Of a stretch of DNA of 64,000 nucleotides, positions 35,079 to 43,172 are shown in pieces; position 1 is the stretch's first letter, and the number at the start of each line of letters is the position of its first letter. The translations under genes were made by a program, and so were the position numbers. The notes beneath the pieces are model-generated. The model was not told the origin of the DNA, did not search any database, and saw only the letters and a program-made list of their open reading frames with translations. Source of the stretch: Mycoplana dimorpha (lineage in GTDB: Bacteria > Pseudomonadota > Alphaproteobacteria > Rhizobiales > Rhizobiaceae); NCBI RefSeq assembly GCF_003046475.1, contig NZ_PZZZ01000006.1, positions 287,540 through 351,539 on the forward strand, written 5' to 3'.

Positions 35079-35113
35079 CGCTGATGTCTCCCTTGTCTGG
35101 ATGAGTGGGGCAG

Positions 35114-35138
35114 AACCGCGGAGCAATGCGAAAGTTCC
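35114..35138 (-). promoter_or_regulatory. EcfG-type promoter of the BON gene
   Basis: On the minus strand: GGAAC (35138-35134), 16 bases, GGTT (35117-35114). The core GGAAC-N16-GTT matches. Transcription would start near 35107, about 29 bases before the ATG at 35078. Confidence 0.6.
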
Positions 35139-35594
35139 CTCTGCTAAGGCGGCGAATTGGTGCCGGTCTGGGCAGCCCCAGTTCCAGCCGAAGACCCACG
35201 CCGAACCACTGCGGCCGCAGCGAGGTCAGGCTCAAGGGCGGCATTCTAGCCCGGCACGGGCACTCGTTCGGTGCCCGTCCCGCCAGGCGCACCGGCGCCG
35301 CCGGCAACAGGGGGATGCGCGCCGTCGGCCCGGTTGTTCCCCTTCTGTTTGTGGCTATTTCGGGCTAGCGATGCTGAAAGCGATGTGCGTCAGGGAAGGA
35401 AGGAGGTATCTTTACCTATAGTTGCGTCCATGCTGATGGTGAACCTGACGGCGTCTCTGGCGCCGCTGGAACCGTCGACCTCGGCAGCACGAAGCCGGCC
35501 CCTCCGGGCAGGGCCGGCTCTTGAAGACGGGGCACGCCCCGCCGATATGTTTTGCACTTCGTTTAGTCCGGTCTGTAATGAAAGGAGGAAGCAG
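35139..35594. other. Intergenic region before the DUF982 gene
   Basis: No gene seen between the BON promoter (minus) and the DUF982 gene (plus). A strong hairpin, AGCCGGCCC / GGGCCGGCT with a 9-base loop, is at 35493-35519 without a U-run. It may be part of the leader of the DUF982 gene or a terminator of an unseen transcript. A lone GGAAC near 35468 lacks a correctly spaced GTT. Confidence 0.4.
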
Positions 35595-35900
35595 ATGCGC
35601 ATTCCGGATTTACCGTGGTCCAACCCGCTCTCGGTAAGGCTCCAGAACGGCACCTATCACCTGTTCAAAAGCCCTTACGACGCTCTCGACTTCCTGGAAA
35701 ACGAATGGCCGCTCCGCCATGGCCGAAACTACGAACGGGCGGTCCGCCTTTGCCGCTCTGCACTTGAACGAACCACACCTCTGGCCGTCGGACGGGAAGC
35801 CTTCGTGGCCGCCTGCCTCGAGGCGGGCCTCCATGTAACCACTCCGCCCCCTGCAGGTTACCTCGCCCACCCAGAGCGCAATGCAACCCAGCGAAGGTGA
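35595..35900 (+). CDS. DUF982-domain protein
   Basis: 101 residues from the ATG at 35595, with AAAGGAGG just upstream; the frame is open earlier but without a start like this. The sequence has the DUF982 features: VRLQNGTYHLFKSPYDALDFL, a central W-P and a basic stretch, then AxxACxEAGL. This small cytoplasmic family is almost confined to rhizobia and relatives and has no known function. It converges on the glycine-zipper stress protein across a strong hairpin. Confidence 0.85.
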   Translation: MRIPDLPWSNPLSVRLQNGTYHLFKSPYDALDFLENEWPLRHGRNYERAVRLCRSALERTTPLAVGREAFVAACLEAGLHVTTPPPAGYLAHPERNATQRR

Positions 35901-35976
35901 TTTGACCCGCGTGATTTAAATAGTCGGTGGGCAGCCAGAAGGCTCTGGGCAGCCCACAATTCCAGATTGTAAATCA

Positions 35977-36010
35977 AGCGCCATCCGTGCCGGTTGGCAC
36001 GGATGGCGCT
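35977..36010. terminator. Strong bidirectional hairpin between convergent genes
   Basis: Perfect 15-base stem AGCGCCATCCGTGCC with a four-base loop GGTT. It lies between the DUF982 gene (plus, ends 35900) and the glycine-zipper protein gene (minus, ends 36064). A second imperfect repeat (GTGGGCAGCC / GGGCAGCCCAC) lies just before it. A two-way terminator is the simplest reading. Confidence 0.7.
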
Positions 36011-36063
36011 GATGGTGCCCCTTTGCCGCGTATCAATCTCGCGTCCGGGGACCCTACCTGCCG

Positions 36064-36654
36064 CTAGCGGCGCCAACGCGCCCGTTCGGCTTCGAGATCA
36101 TCGAGGGGTTCCGCGCTCTCGTCGAAACGCTCCCATCCTGCCTGCCGGTAAGCGGTACGGCGGGCATCAATGTCAACCCGGTTGGCGCGCTGAAGAATAT
36201 CCTCGGCGACGGCAACCTGCCCTTCATCGACCTTGGCGACCACCATCGTGCCACCGCGGCGAACGCCCTCTGCATAGACGTGCGCGTCCTCCTCGGGGAC
36301 GCCGGCCCGCATCATTGCGCCGACAAGCCCACCGGCGGCGCCGCCAGCGATAGCGCCTGCAACCGCGCCGGCCGCGGTGGCCGCAAGCCAGCCCGCAGCA
36401 ACCACGGGCCCGACGCCCGGAATGGCCATGATGCCCAGCCCGGCCAGCAGCCCGCCGGTTCCGCCGGCGACAGCTCCGATGCCGGCGCCGGTCCCGGCAC
36501 CTTCCGCTGCCAGGCTGTCGTCGCCGTCTCGGTCACGATCGCCCGCGTGGGAAACGATGCTGATATCGGATGAGGGGACACCGGCGGTCTCCAGCTCGGA
36601 CACGGCACGGTGGGCGTCGTCGTATGAATCAAAAAGCCCTGTTACGGTTCGCAT
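36064..36654 (-). CDS. General-stress-protein-17M-like protein with glycine zipper
   Basis: 196 residues from the ATG at 36654. The N-terminus (MRTVTGLFDSYDDAHRAVSE) is the general stress protein 17M/YflT-like ferredoxin fold that starts many such proteins. Residues of about 55-115 are a Gly/Ala-rich hydrophobic stretch (GAGIGAVAGGTGGLLAG and onward) that could insert into a membrane. The C-terminal part has a second alpha/beta segment ending in a basic tail. It follows the PepSY-like gene by 17 bases, so they share a transcript. Confidence 0.83.
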   Translation of the reverse strand: MRTVTGLFDSYDDAHRAVSELETAGVPSSDISIVSHAGDRDRDGDDSLAAEGAGTGAGIGAVAGGTGGLLAGLGIMAIPGVGPVVAAGWLAATAAGAVAGAIAGGAAGGLVGAMMRAGVPEEDAHVYAEGVRRGGTMVVAKVDEGQVAVAEDILQRANRVDIDARRTAYRQAGWERFDESAEPLDDLEAERARWRR

Positions 36655-36671
36655 CTTGCTTCTCCCATTGT

Positions 36672-36989
36672 TCAGTTGATGACGATGTTGCCCTGGTAGT
36701 CGAGCGAGACGACCACGGCTTTCCCGTCCTTCTTGGCCTTGGCGCGCCACACACCGGTATCGTCCAGCTTCAGATCGGTGATGTCGCTGTATCCTGCGTC
36801 GACCATGCGGTTTTTGGCCTGATCTTCGGTGAAGCTGTTTTCGCCCTGAACCGGCGCAGCCGGATTCTGCTCACCAGGGGTCGCGATCGCGGGCGTGTCG
36901 CCGGATTTAGCGGCCGGCGGGTTGCTCTGGGAAAACGCAGGGGCAGCGGCCAACGCCAGCGCGATGCCTGCCAGGCAGATGGTTTTCAT
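36672..36989 (-). CDS. Small secreted PepSY-like protein
   Basis: 105 residues from the ATG at 36989. A Sec signal peptide occupies about 1-20 (LAGIALALAAAPAFSQ). After a Pro/Ala-rich linker there is a PepSY-like fold (EDQAKNRMVDAGYSDITDLKLDDTGVWRAKAKKDGKAVVVSLDYQGNI, given here in part as the defining pattern of helix then three strands). It is periplasmic and probably modulates a protease or binds a surface component; the role is unknown. It is downstream of the sigma-factor gene and upstream of the glycine-zipper gene on one strand. Confidence 0.82.
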   Translation of the reverse strand: MKTICLAGIALALAAAPAFSQSNPPAAKSGDTPAIATPGEQNPAAPVQGENSFTEDQAKNRMVDAGYSDITDLKLDDTGVWRAKAKKDGKAVVVSLDYQGNIVIN

Positions 36990-37115
36990 GGTCTTTCCTC
37001 GCTTTTTCAAGTTGGAACACCTTCTCAAAGTTCCGAGGAACCGCTTTTGTTCCGGAGGTGGCAAGGCGAGGCTGGATGATCGTGTGGCGGCCGCCTACCC
37101 GCGGGCCGCGCGGGC

Positions 37116-37622
37116 TTACCGCGGGGTCGAGCCTTCGAGTTCGGCGGCAAGGCGGACCCGGGCCCGGTTGAGGCGGCTCTTGACCGTGCCGACGGCGCAG
37201 TTCAGCCGGGCCGCGGCCGCCTCGTATGTTGCACCCTCGATGGCCACCATTTCGATGACCGTTCGGCTCGCCGGGGAAAGGCGGGCGATGGCCCGCTCCA
37301 GCTCGCGGCCGCGCAGATGCCACTCCTGCTTGGCGGGCGCCGCTCCCCCAAGGGTCCCGCAATCCTCGTCGCGACCGGGCGCTTCGCGTTTGGCCAGTTT
37401 GGCCCGCGTGCAGAAGGTGTTGCGCATGATGGTGAACATCCAGGACTTCAGGTTGGTACCTTCCTGGAACTTGTCCAGATTGGCGAGTGCCTTTACCAGC
37501 GTTTCCTGGACGAGATCTTCCGCATCGGTGCGGCTTCGGTGGAACCTGTAGGCAAAAGAGCGAAGGGCCGGCATATAGGCCACGATCTCCGCGCGGGTCC
37601 GCTCGTTTCTTGTCGACGACAT
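37116..37622 (-). CDS. ECF sigma factor, EcfG (ECF15)-like
   Basis: 168 residues. Region 2 is at about 15-80 (DAEDLVQETLVKALANLDKF, SWMFTIMRNTF), region 4 at about 108-160 (YEAAAARLNCAVGTVKSRLNRAR). The wording ALANLDKFxxGTxLKSWxFTIMRNTF and REAPG between the regions is that of EcfG general-stress sigma factors. No phyR or nepR gene lies beside it, so it may be a second EcfG copy rather than the main one. It sits in the middle of genes with GGAAC-N16-GTT promoters and has such a site, with one mismatch, upstream of itself. Confidence 0.88.
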   Translation of the reverse strand: MSSTRNERTRAEIVAYMPALRSFAYRFHRSRTDAEDLVQETLVKALANLDKFQEGTNLKSWMFTIMRNTFCTRAKLAKREAPGRDEDCGTLGGAAPAKQEWHLRGRELERAIARLSPASRTVIEMVAIEGATYEAAAARLNCAVGTVKSRLNRARVRLAAELEGSTPR

Positions 37623-37650
37623 GACGGCTTCCTTCGGATCAATTATTTGG

Positions 37651-37675
37651 AATGCGCCCTGATCGGGATCGTTCC
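37651..37675 (-). promoter_or_regulatory. Possible EcfG-type promoter of the sigma-factor gene
   Basis: On the minus strand: GGAAC (37675-37671), 16 bases, CATT (37654-37651), one mismatch from CGTT. The start point would be near 37644, about 22 bases before the ATG. It would give positive autoregulation. The mismatch falls on a conserved G, so this is less sure than the other three sites. Confidence 0.4.
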
Positions 37676-37719
37676 GCCAATTTCCCCCTGGGAAGTATCT
37701 TTTTAATCTGTCGCTGCCC

Positions 37720-37744
37720 GGAACCTTTCAGCGCCTTTGACGTT
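37720..37744 (+). promoter_or_regulatory. Orphan EcfG-type promoter
   Basis: On the plus strand: GGAAC (37720-37724), 16 bases, CGTT (37741-37744), a perfect consensus. It fires into about 190 bases with no recognised gene and then into the end of the convergent aldehyde dehydrogenase gene. See the candidate RNA that follows. Confidence 0.6.
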
Positions 37745-37750
37745 CAGCAG

Positions 37751-37940
37751 CGTTGGTCATCTGCCTATGAGCGACAGTGCGCATTGCGCCTTAGGGGCGC
37801 TCAGAGCCCACAATGATAGTTGCCGGCGCCGCAACGCGAAACAGCTTATATCACGAGAACAGCCTGATCGTCGCGGGATCGGACGATCGAACCACCGTTC
37901 GATCATCCGGGAGACGCGGCGCACGAGCGCCGCGTCCTGC
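37751..37940 (+). ncRNA. Candidate stress-induced small RNA (or 63-residue peptide)
   Basis: Inferred transcript from the orphan EcfG-type promoter. It would contain an imperfect hairpin (GATCGAA / TTCGATC, 37881-37908) and end at the perfect 10-base stem GACGCGGCGC / GCGCCGCGTC (37913-37936). An ATG at 37767 opens a 63-codon frame, but it has no ribosome site, is rich in Arg/Ser and runs into the opposite gene. An RNA is therefore favoured over a peptide. No expression evidence is available. Confidence 0.3.
37913..37936. terminator. Hairpin after the aldehyde dehydrogenase gene
   Basis: Perfect 10-base stem with ACGA loop, six bases after the stop codon of the minus-strand aldehyde dehydrogenase gene. 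It could end the long catabolic operon and also the plus-strand candidate RNA. Confidence 0.55.
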
Positions 37941-37942
37941 GA

Positions 37943-39373
37943 TTACTCGTCGCCGTAGCCGACGATGCTCTTGATCTCGAGGAAATCGTGGATGCCGAAA
38001 TCCGCGTATTCGCGCCCGTTGCCGGACTGCTTGTAGCCACCGAAGGACGCCATCGTGTCCCACGCCGGATAGTTCAGGTAGACGGAACCCGCCCGCATGC
38101 GCGCCGCCACCCGGCGAGCCCGCTCGATGTCCTGCGACTGGACATAGGCGGCCAGCCCGTAGACGGTGTCGTTGGCGATGCGGATCGCATCCTCTTCATC
38201 CTCATAGGAGATGACGGAAAGGACGGGGCCGAAGATTTCTTCCCGCGCGATCGTCATGTCGGGGGTGACGTTGCCGAACACCGTCGGCCGCACATAGTAG
38301 CCGCGGTTCAGGCCGTCGGGACGTCCGGGACCGCCCGTCACGAGCGTCGCGCCCTCGCTGATGCCCGTTTCGATCAGCCGCTGGATCTTGTCGAACTGGA
38401 GCTGGCTGACGACCGGCCCGAGGTTGGTTTCTTCGGAGTTCGGGTCACCGGTGCGGAAGGCCTCGGCTGCGGTCTTGGCAATGGCAAGCGCCTCGTCGTG
38501 CCGGTCCTTCGGAACCAGCATGCGGGTCGGCGCGTCACAGGACTGCCCGGTGTTGCTGAAGCAGCCGCGGACGCCCTTCGTCACTGCGGTCTCGAAGTCG
38601 GCGTCGGGGAGGATGATGTTCGCCGACTTGCCGCCGAGTTCCTGCGCCACGCGTTTGACCGTGTCGGCCGCCGCCTTGGCGACGATAACACCGGCTCTGG
38701 TCGATCCGGTGAAGGAGACCATGTCGACGTCGGGATGGGAGGCCATGACCTGTCCGACGTCCGGCCCCGTGCCGTTGACGAGGTTGAACACGCCCTTCGG
38801 CACGCCCGCCGCATCCATGACTTCCGCAAAGACGATGCCCGAGACCGGCGCGATCTCCGACGGCTTGAGCACGACGGTGCACCCGGCCGCAATCGCCGGC
38901 GCGACCTTGCAGACGATCTGGTTCAGCGGCCAGTTCCAGGGCGTGATCAGCGCGCAGACGCCGATCGGCTCCTTGACGATCATCGTCGTGCCGCGCTTTT
39001 CGCTGAACGAATAGGTCTCGAACGCCTTGATCGTGGACTCGAGATGGCCGCGGCCCGCCCATGCCTGTGCATCGCGAGCGAACGAAAGCGGAGCACCCAT
39101 CTCCGCGGAGACGGCCTGTGCGATGTCCTCGAAGCGGTCGAGATACACCTCGAGGACGCGCTTGAGCAGGGCGAGCCGCTCGGCGTGGCTGGTCCGCGAG
39201 AACGTCTCGAACGCGGCCTTCGCCGCAGCGACCGCCTTGTCCACGTCGGCCGCAGAACCGACGGAGGTCCGCGTGAACGGCTCCTCCGTTGCCGGATTGA
39301 TGACGTCGAGGGTCTGCGGCTTGACGGGGGAAACCCACTCGCCGTTGATGTAAAACTTCTCGTGATTGCTCAT
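37943..39373 (-). CDS. Aldehyde dehydrogenase, NAD(P)-dependent
   Basis: 476 residues, normal ALDH length. Catalytic Glu245 is in QELGGKSAN and Cys279 in GQSCDAPTR; the cofactor-binding PWNWPL and FTGSTRAG are present. GQSC is the form seen in gamma-aminobutyraldehyde/betaine-aldehyde-like and broad-range enzymes, but GQSCDAPTR is not a strong substrate marker. It is the last gene of the operon with the two-subunit dehydrogenase, so it probably oxidises the aldehyde or semialdehyde released by that enzyme. Confidence 0.92.
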   Translation of the reverse strand: MSNHEKFYINGEWVSPVKPQTLDVINPATEEPFTRTSVGSAADVDKAVAAAKAAFETFSRTSHAERLALLKRVLEVYLDRFEDIAQAVSAEMGAPLSFARDAQAWAGRGHLESTIKAFETYSFSEKRGTTMIVKEPIGVCALITPWNWPLNQIVCKVAPAIAAGCTVVLKPSEIAPVSGIVFAEVMDAAGVPKGVFNLVNGTGPDVGQVMASHPDVDMVSFTGSTRAGVIVAKAAADTVKRVAQELGGKSANIILPDADFETAVTKGVRGCFSNTGQSCDAPTRMLVPKDRHDEALAIAKTAAEAFRTGDPNSEETNLGPVVSQLQFDKIQRLIETGISEGATLVTGGPGRPDGLNRGYYVRPTVFGNVTPDMTIAREEIFGPVLSVISYEDEEDAIRIANDTVYGLAAYVQSQDIERARRVAARMRAGSVYLNYPAWDTMASFGGYKQSGNGREYADFGIHDFLEIKSIVGYGDE

Positions 39374-39424
39374 CGGAGCTGTCCTTTCTGTGTCTGTGTG
39401 GAGATTGCGACCGGTTGCCGGACG

Positions 39425-40579
39425 TCACGCGAGCACGATGCCACCTTCGACGATCGGTCCTGTCTTCTCGAAACGGTCGAGTGCGAACGGCTTCATCCGG
39501 TGGTCGATGCGGCCCTTGGCGATCGCTTCCGCCAGGAGCTTTCCGGCCGCCGGAGCGCCCGCGAAGCCGTAGGACCATCCGGCCGAGAACCAGAAGTCCT
39601 TCAGGTCCGGGTGTTCGCCCAGCAGCGGGGCATAGTCGGATGACGCATGAAGCTGACCCGCCCAGTGGCGCAGGATGCGGACCTCGCCGAGCTGCGGGAA
39701 CATCTCGAGATAGACCTTCGCCATGTTCGCCATCACCGGGACATCGACCTTCAACGACATGCGCGGTCGCTCCGGCACCTCGGTCCCGCCGACGACTTCG
39801 CCGCGCGAGGTCTGGTGGAAGTAGGCGAGGCTGTCAATCAGGGCAATGGCCGGCTTGATGAGCGGCCGGGTGGGCTCGAGCGCCATCGCCTCGATGCGCA
39901 TTCCAAAGCCGTTCAGCGGCACGTTCGCCATGGCGGCGATATCCGGGTTGTTCGGTCCGGCGCAGGAGACGACGCAATCGGCCTCGATGCGATGGTCTCC
40001 GACCAGCACGGCGCTCACCCGCGAGCCGGTCCGCTCCAGGCCGGTGATCGCCGTTCGGTATCGAACGTCGACACCGTTACGCTGGCAGAACGCCAGAAGG
40101 CCCTTCATCACCGCGTGATGCGGGGCAACGCCGCCGTCCGGCTGGTGTTGCACGGCCCTGACGCGCGACTTGTTGATCGCCGGCAGAAGCTCATCGATCT
40201 CCCGGCGCGACAGCATCCAGCTGTTGACGCCGAGGCTCTTCTGGACCTTCAGGCCCTCGAGCAGCATCGCCTCGCTCTTTTCGGCCTCGGAAACCACGGA
40301 GTATCCGCGCCGCGTAAACATGACGTTCTCGCCCAGACGCTTCGACCAGGTCTGCCATTCGTTGACGGTCAGCACGAACAGCTCGGTCCAGGCCACGGAT
40401 GCGAAGCCCGGCCGGATCAGCGTGCCGTTGCGGCCCGAGGCGCCGCCCTGCCAATAGCCCGCATCGAGAACGAGGATGTCGCGCTGCCCCTGCTCCACCA
40501 GGTTGAATGCGACGGAGAGACCCTGTACGCCGCCGCCGATGATGACGACGGATGCACGTTTGGGAAGCGGCTTGCTCAT
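39425..40579 (-). CDS. FAD-dependent amine/amino acid oxidoreductase, beta subunit (DAO family)
   Basis: 384 residues. The FAD site SVVIIGGGVQGLSVAFNL begins near residue 10, and the C-terminal GWSYGFAGAPAAGKLLAE closes the FAD-binding fold. It belongs to the DAO family together with SoxB, HcnC and LhpB-type catalytic subunits, which oxidise the C-N bond of amino acids or secondary amines. Its start overlaps the end of the alpha-subunit gene by four bases, so the two are translationally coupled and form one enzyme. Substrate unknown. Confidence 0.88.
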   Translation of the reverse strand: MSKPLPKRASVVIIGGGVQGLSVAFNLVEQGQRDILVLDAGYWQGGASGRNGTLIRPGFASVAWTELFVLTVNEWQTWSKRLGENVMFTRRGYSVVSEAEKSEAMLLEGLKVQKSLGVNSWMLSRREIDELLPAINKSRVRAVQHQPDGGVAPHHAVMKGLLAFCQRNGVDVRYRTAITGLERTGSRVSAVLVGDHRIEADCVVSCAGPNNPDIAAMANVPLNGFGMRIEAMALEPTRPLIKPAIALIDSLAYFHQTSRGEVVGGTEVPERPRMSLKVDVPVMANMAKVYLEMFPQLGEVRILRHWAGQLHASSDYAPLLGEHPDLKDFWFSAGWSYGFAGAPAAGKLLAEAIAKGRIDHRMKPFALDRFEKTGPIVEGGIVLA

Positions 40580-42042
40580 CGGTCAGGCTCCACGAGTCCG
40601 GCAAGTCCGGCCGCCTGCGCGACGGTTATCGAACGTCGCGGCGGCCGATGGGTGGGGCGGGCGAACGCTTCCGGCTCAACGCCGATGCGCGCGGCGAGCA
40701 TCGCCAGCATGTGTTCCCAGCACGGGAAGCCCTGGCAGGTTCCCATGCCGCAGGATGTCAGCCGCTTCAGGACTTCAGGATCCGTCTCGCCGTCATCGAT
40801 GTGGCAGTAGAGTTCGCCGGCCGTCACGTCCATGCACGGGCAGATCAGCGTGTCGGGGTGAAGATGCCGGTGGGCGGAAATGCGTTCGTCGCCCAGCGCC
40901 GCGGCACCGACGACGGACATCGTTTCCGGCAAGGGATGCGCCTGCACCTGGAACATCCCCTCGCCCGTGGCCTGGAACCCAAGGCTCGGGTCGACCCGCC
41001 AAGGTCCGCCATGAACCACGGCATCGCAGCGGATCTCGGCGGCGGCGCGGATGGCCGCGACGCGGCTGCGACCCTTGATCTCTTTCAGTTCCTCGACACG
41101 CCCCTTGTGGACCACCTCAACGCCGAGCGAGGCAAGTCTGGCCGCGATCGCGTCTTCCGCACCGGTCCCCACGACTGCGACGCGCCGGCCTGGCATGACG
41201 CCGTGGACGGCGGCCAGCTGGAGCGCGGAATGAGCATCCAGCACGCCCGGCAACTGATTGCCTTTGACCAGCGGCGGTATGGACCGCCGTCCGGTCGCCA
41301 ACACCACCGCTTTCGGATCGAACACGACAGCGCCGCGGGTGTTGTCATGCGGCGCTGCGACCATGAGCGCGCCCTCGCGGTAGACGCCGAACAGCTCCAT
41401 GCCGGCGAACAGCCGGACCTGGGGGCTGAGCGGCTCGAGGGATGCGCCGAACGAATCTGCGAAGCGGGCGAGCCGATCCCCGCGCGTGACGAGGGCGACC
41501 GTCTCACCTGCCTGGACCCGTCGGTTTGCCTCCGCAATACCGGCAGGGCCGCCGCCGACGACCAGGCAATCCACGGAGAGGCGCTCCCCGGCAACCGCAG
41601 CAGGCTGGACGGAGACATCGGCGGGCCGGGCCACGCCGGCGAGATTGGCCATTGCACGTTCGGCCAAGCGATAGCCGAGCCCCGACGTCGGCATCCAGGC
41701 GCCGTGCTCGAAGCCGCCGTAGACGGCCTTGGCCGGCAGGAGCTGAGCGAGCTTGAGAAGATCGAAGCGCGGCGACGGCCAGGTATTCTGCGTCTCGACG
41801 ACCAGGCCCTCTTGTGCGCGGACCTGGTCGAGGCGGACATTCGGACGGCCGTTCACCCGGGCAAGGACGCCGGTCGGATACGATCCGCTGTAACCGAGGG
41901 GACGGTGCAGCTTGCGCGAGCGGGCGAGCGTGGTGATTCCGGCCCGCCACAGGGCTGCCGCAACGCTATCACCCTGCCGCGCCTTGATGCAGGAGCCGTT
42001 CCAGAAGAACGTCACCTCCGCGTGCTGGTTGTCATGGCTCAT
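40576..42042 (-). CDS. FAD/[2Fe-2S] amine dehydrogenase, alpha subunit (HcnAB/SoxA-like)
   Basis: 488 residues in three parts. About 8-85 is a ferredoxin-like fold akin to HcnA and the SoxA N-terminus, but the cysteine loop is lost (GYSGSYPTGVL at 50-60). The FAD/NAD-type Rossmann core begins with CLVVGGGPAGIAEA near 159. A C-terminal BFD-type [2Fe-2S] domain follows (CPCMD, then SCGMGTCQGFPC). It is thus an HcnA-HcnB fusion that keeps only the second cluster. GGGGAGGGG precedes the ATG. It works with the overlapping DAO beta subunit and passes electrons on, probably to a quinone or a cytochrome. Confidence 0.85.
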   Translation of the reverse strand: MSHDNQHAEVTFFWNGSCIKARQGDSVAAALWRAGITTLARSRKLHRPLGYSGSYPTGVLARVNGRPNVRLDQVRAQEGLVVETQNTWPSPRFDLLKLAQLLPAKAVYGGFEHGAWMPTSGLGYRLAERAMANLAGVARPADVSVQPAAVAGERLSVDCLVVGGGPAGIAEANRRVQAGETVALVTRGDRLARFADSFGASLEPLSPQVRLFAGMELFGVYREGALMVAAPHDNTRGAVVFDPKAVVLATGRRSIPPLVKGNQLPGVLDAHSALQLAAVHGVMPGRRVAVVGTGAEDAIAARLASLGVEVVHKGRVEELKEIKGRSRVAAIRAAAEIRCDAVVHGGPWRVDPSLGFQATGEGMFQVQAHPLPETMSVVGAAALGDERISAHRHLHPDTLICPCMDVTAGELYCHIDDGETDPEVLKRLTSCGMGTCQGFPCWEHMLAMLAARIGVEPEAFARPTHRPPRRSITVAQAAGLAGLVEPDR

Positions 42043-42062
42043 GTTTTCCCCTCCCCGCCCGC

Positions 42063-43172
42063 TCAGCCGCCGATGACCACGATGTCTTCGGCGCTCCAGG
42101 AAAGGCCTACCCGCTCACCGGCTTGCATTGCGGCGATGGAAGCCACGTCCCGGCTGCGAAGGTTGACCTTGCCGCCGTCACCCATCCGGACGACGAGCCG
42201 GTATTCGACGCCGAGGTAGATCTTGTCCTCGATCACCCCCTCGCCGGCATTGTCCGTCGCCGTCCCCGCCGGCACCGCATGGATGCGTTCGGGGCGCAGT
42301 ACCACGCAGGCCCCCTGGCCGGACTTCAGGGCCGCGCAGCGCGGGTCGCACTTGGGCAGGCTGGCCTTCCAGCCTTCGCCTTCCACTGTAACCCCATTGT
42401 CCGTGGCTCGGACGGCGCCGCGCAGGAGGTTGGCCTCGCCGATGAAGTCGGCGACGAATTCCGACCGCGGCTGCAGATAGAGCTCATGCGGCGTGCCGAT
42501 CTGCTCGAGGCGACCGTCCTTGAAGATCGCGATGCGGTCGCTCATCACCAGCGCCTCCTCCTGGTCGTGCGTGACCGAGACCACGGTGGCGCCGACCTGC
42601 CGGGTGATGTGCATGATCTCGATCTGCATCTGGCCGCGCAGCTTCTTGTCGAGGGCGGCCATCGGCTCGTCGAGGAGGACGATGTCGGGCTTGAACACGA
42701 GGGCGCGGGCCAGCGCCACGCGCTGCTGCTGGCCACCGGACATTTCCTTCGGATAGCGCTTGGCGCAATGCGCAAGGCCGACGATTTCGAGCATCTCCAA
42801 GCTGCGCTTTTCGCGCTCGGCCCGCTTGATGCCGCGCGTTTCCAGCGGATAGCCGATGTTCTCCAGGACGGTCATGTGCGGAAAGAGCGCGTAGTCCTGG
42901 AACATCATGCCGATGTTGCGCTTCTGCGGCGGCACCCCGGTCATGTCCCGGCCGTCGATGGAAAGCCTTCCCGAGGTCGGCTGGATGAAGCCGGCGATGG
43001 CCCGCAGCGAGGTCGTCTTGCCGGACCCGGATGGCCCGAGCATGGTCAGGAACTCGCCCTTGCGAAGTTCGAACGACACGTTGTCGAGAGCCTTGACGGC
43101 GCAGTAGAGCTTCGAAACCCCCTCGAGTTTCATTGCCGTTCCCGCGATGTTCTGATGAGCGGCATTCATCAT
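42063..43172 (-). CDS. ABC transporter ATP-binding protein, PotA type
   Basis: 369 residues. Walker A GPSGSGKTT is near 47-55, the signature MSGGQQQRVALARAL near 144 and Walker B LLDEPMAALD near 166. A C-terminal TOBE-like domain (about 245-369) is present. It overlaps the permease stop by four bases (ATGA). It energises the spermidine/putrescine-type importer encoded upstream and stands between the importer and the dehydrogenase genes. Confidence 0.92.
   Translation of the reverse strand: MMNAAHQNIAGTAMKLEGVSKLYCAVKALDNVSFELRKGEFLTMLGPSGSGKTTSLRAIAGFIQPTSGRLSIDGRDMTGVPPQKRNIGMMFQDYALFPHMTVLENIGYPLETRGIKRAEREKRSLEMLEIVGLAHCAKRYPKEMSGGQQQRVALARALVFKPDIVLLDEPMAALDKKLRGQMQIEIMHITRQVGATVVSVTHDQEEALVMSDRIAIFKDGRLEQIGTPHELYLQPRSEFVADFIGEANLLRGAVRATDNGVTVEGEGWKASLPKCDPRCAALKSGQGACVVLRPERIHAVPAGTATDNAGEGVIEDKIYLGVEYRLVVRMGDGGKVNLRSRDVASIAAMQAGERVGLSWSAEDIVVIGG

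Noticed and set aside
36990-37060. Three GGAAC/GTTCC elements upstream of the PepSY-like gene as EcfG promoters
   Set aside because: On the minus strand none has CGTT or GTT at 16-17 bases from GGAAC; the positions give AACT or ACTT. They may be a different control element, but not a consensus EcfG promoter.
37767-37958. 63-codon frame after the orphan EcfG promoter as a gene
   Set aside because: There is no ribosome site, the composition is Arg/Ser-rich, and it overlaps the end of the aldehyde dehydrogenase gene. A noncoding RNA explains the promoter and hairpins better.
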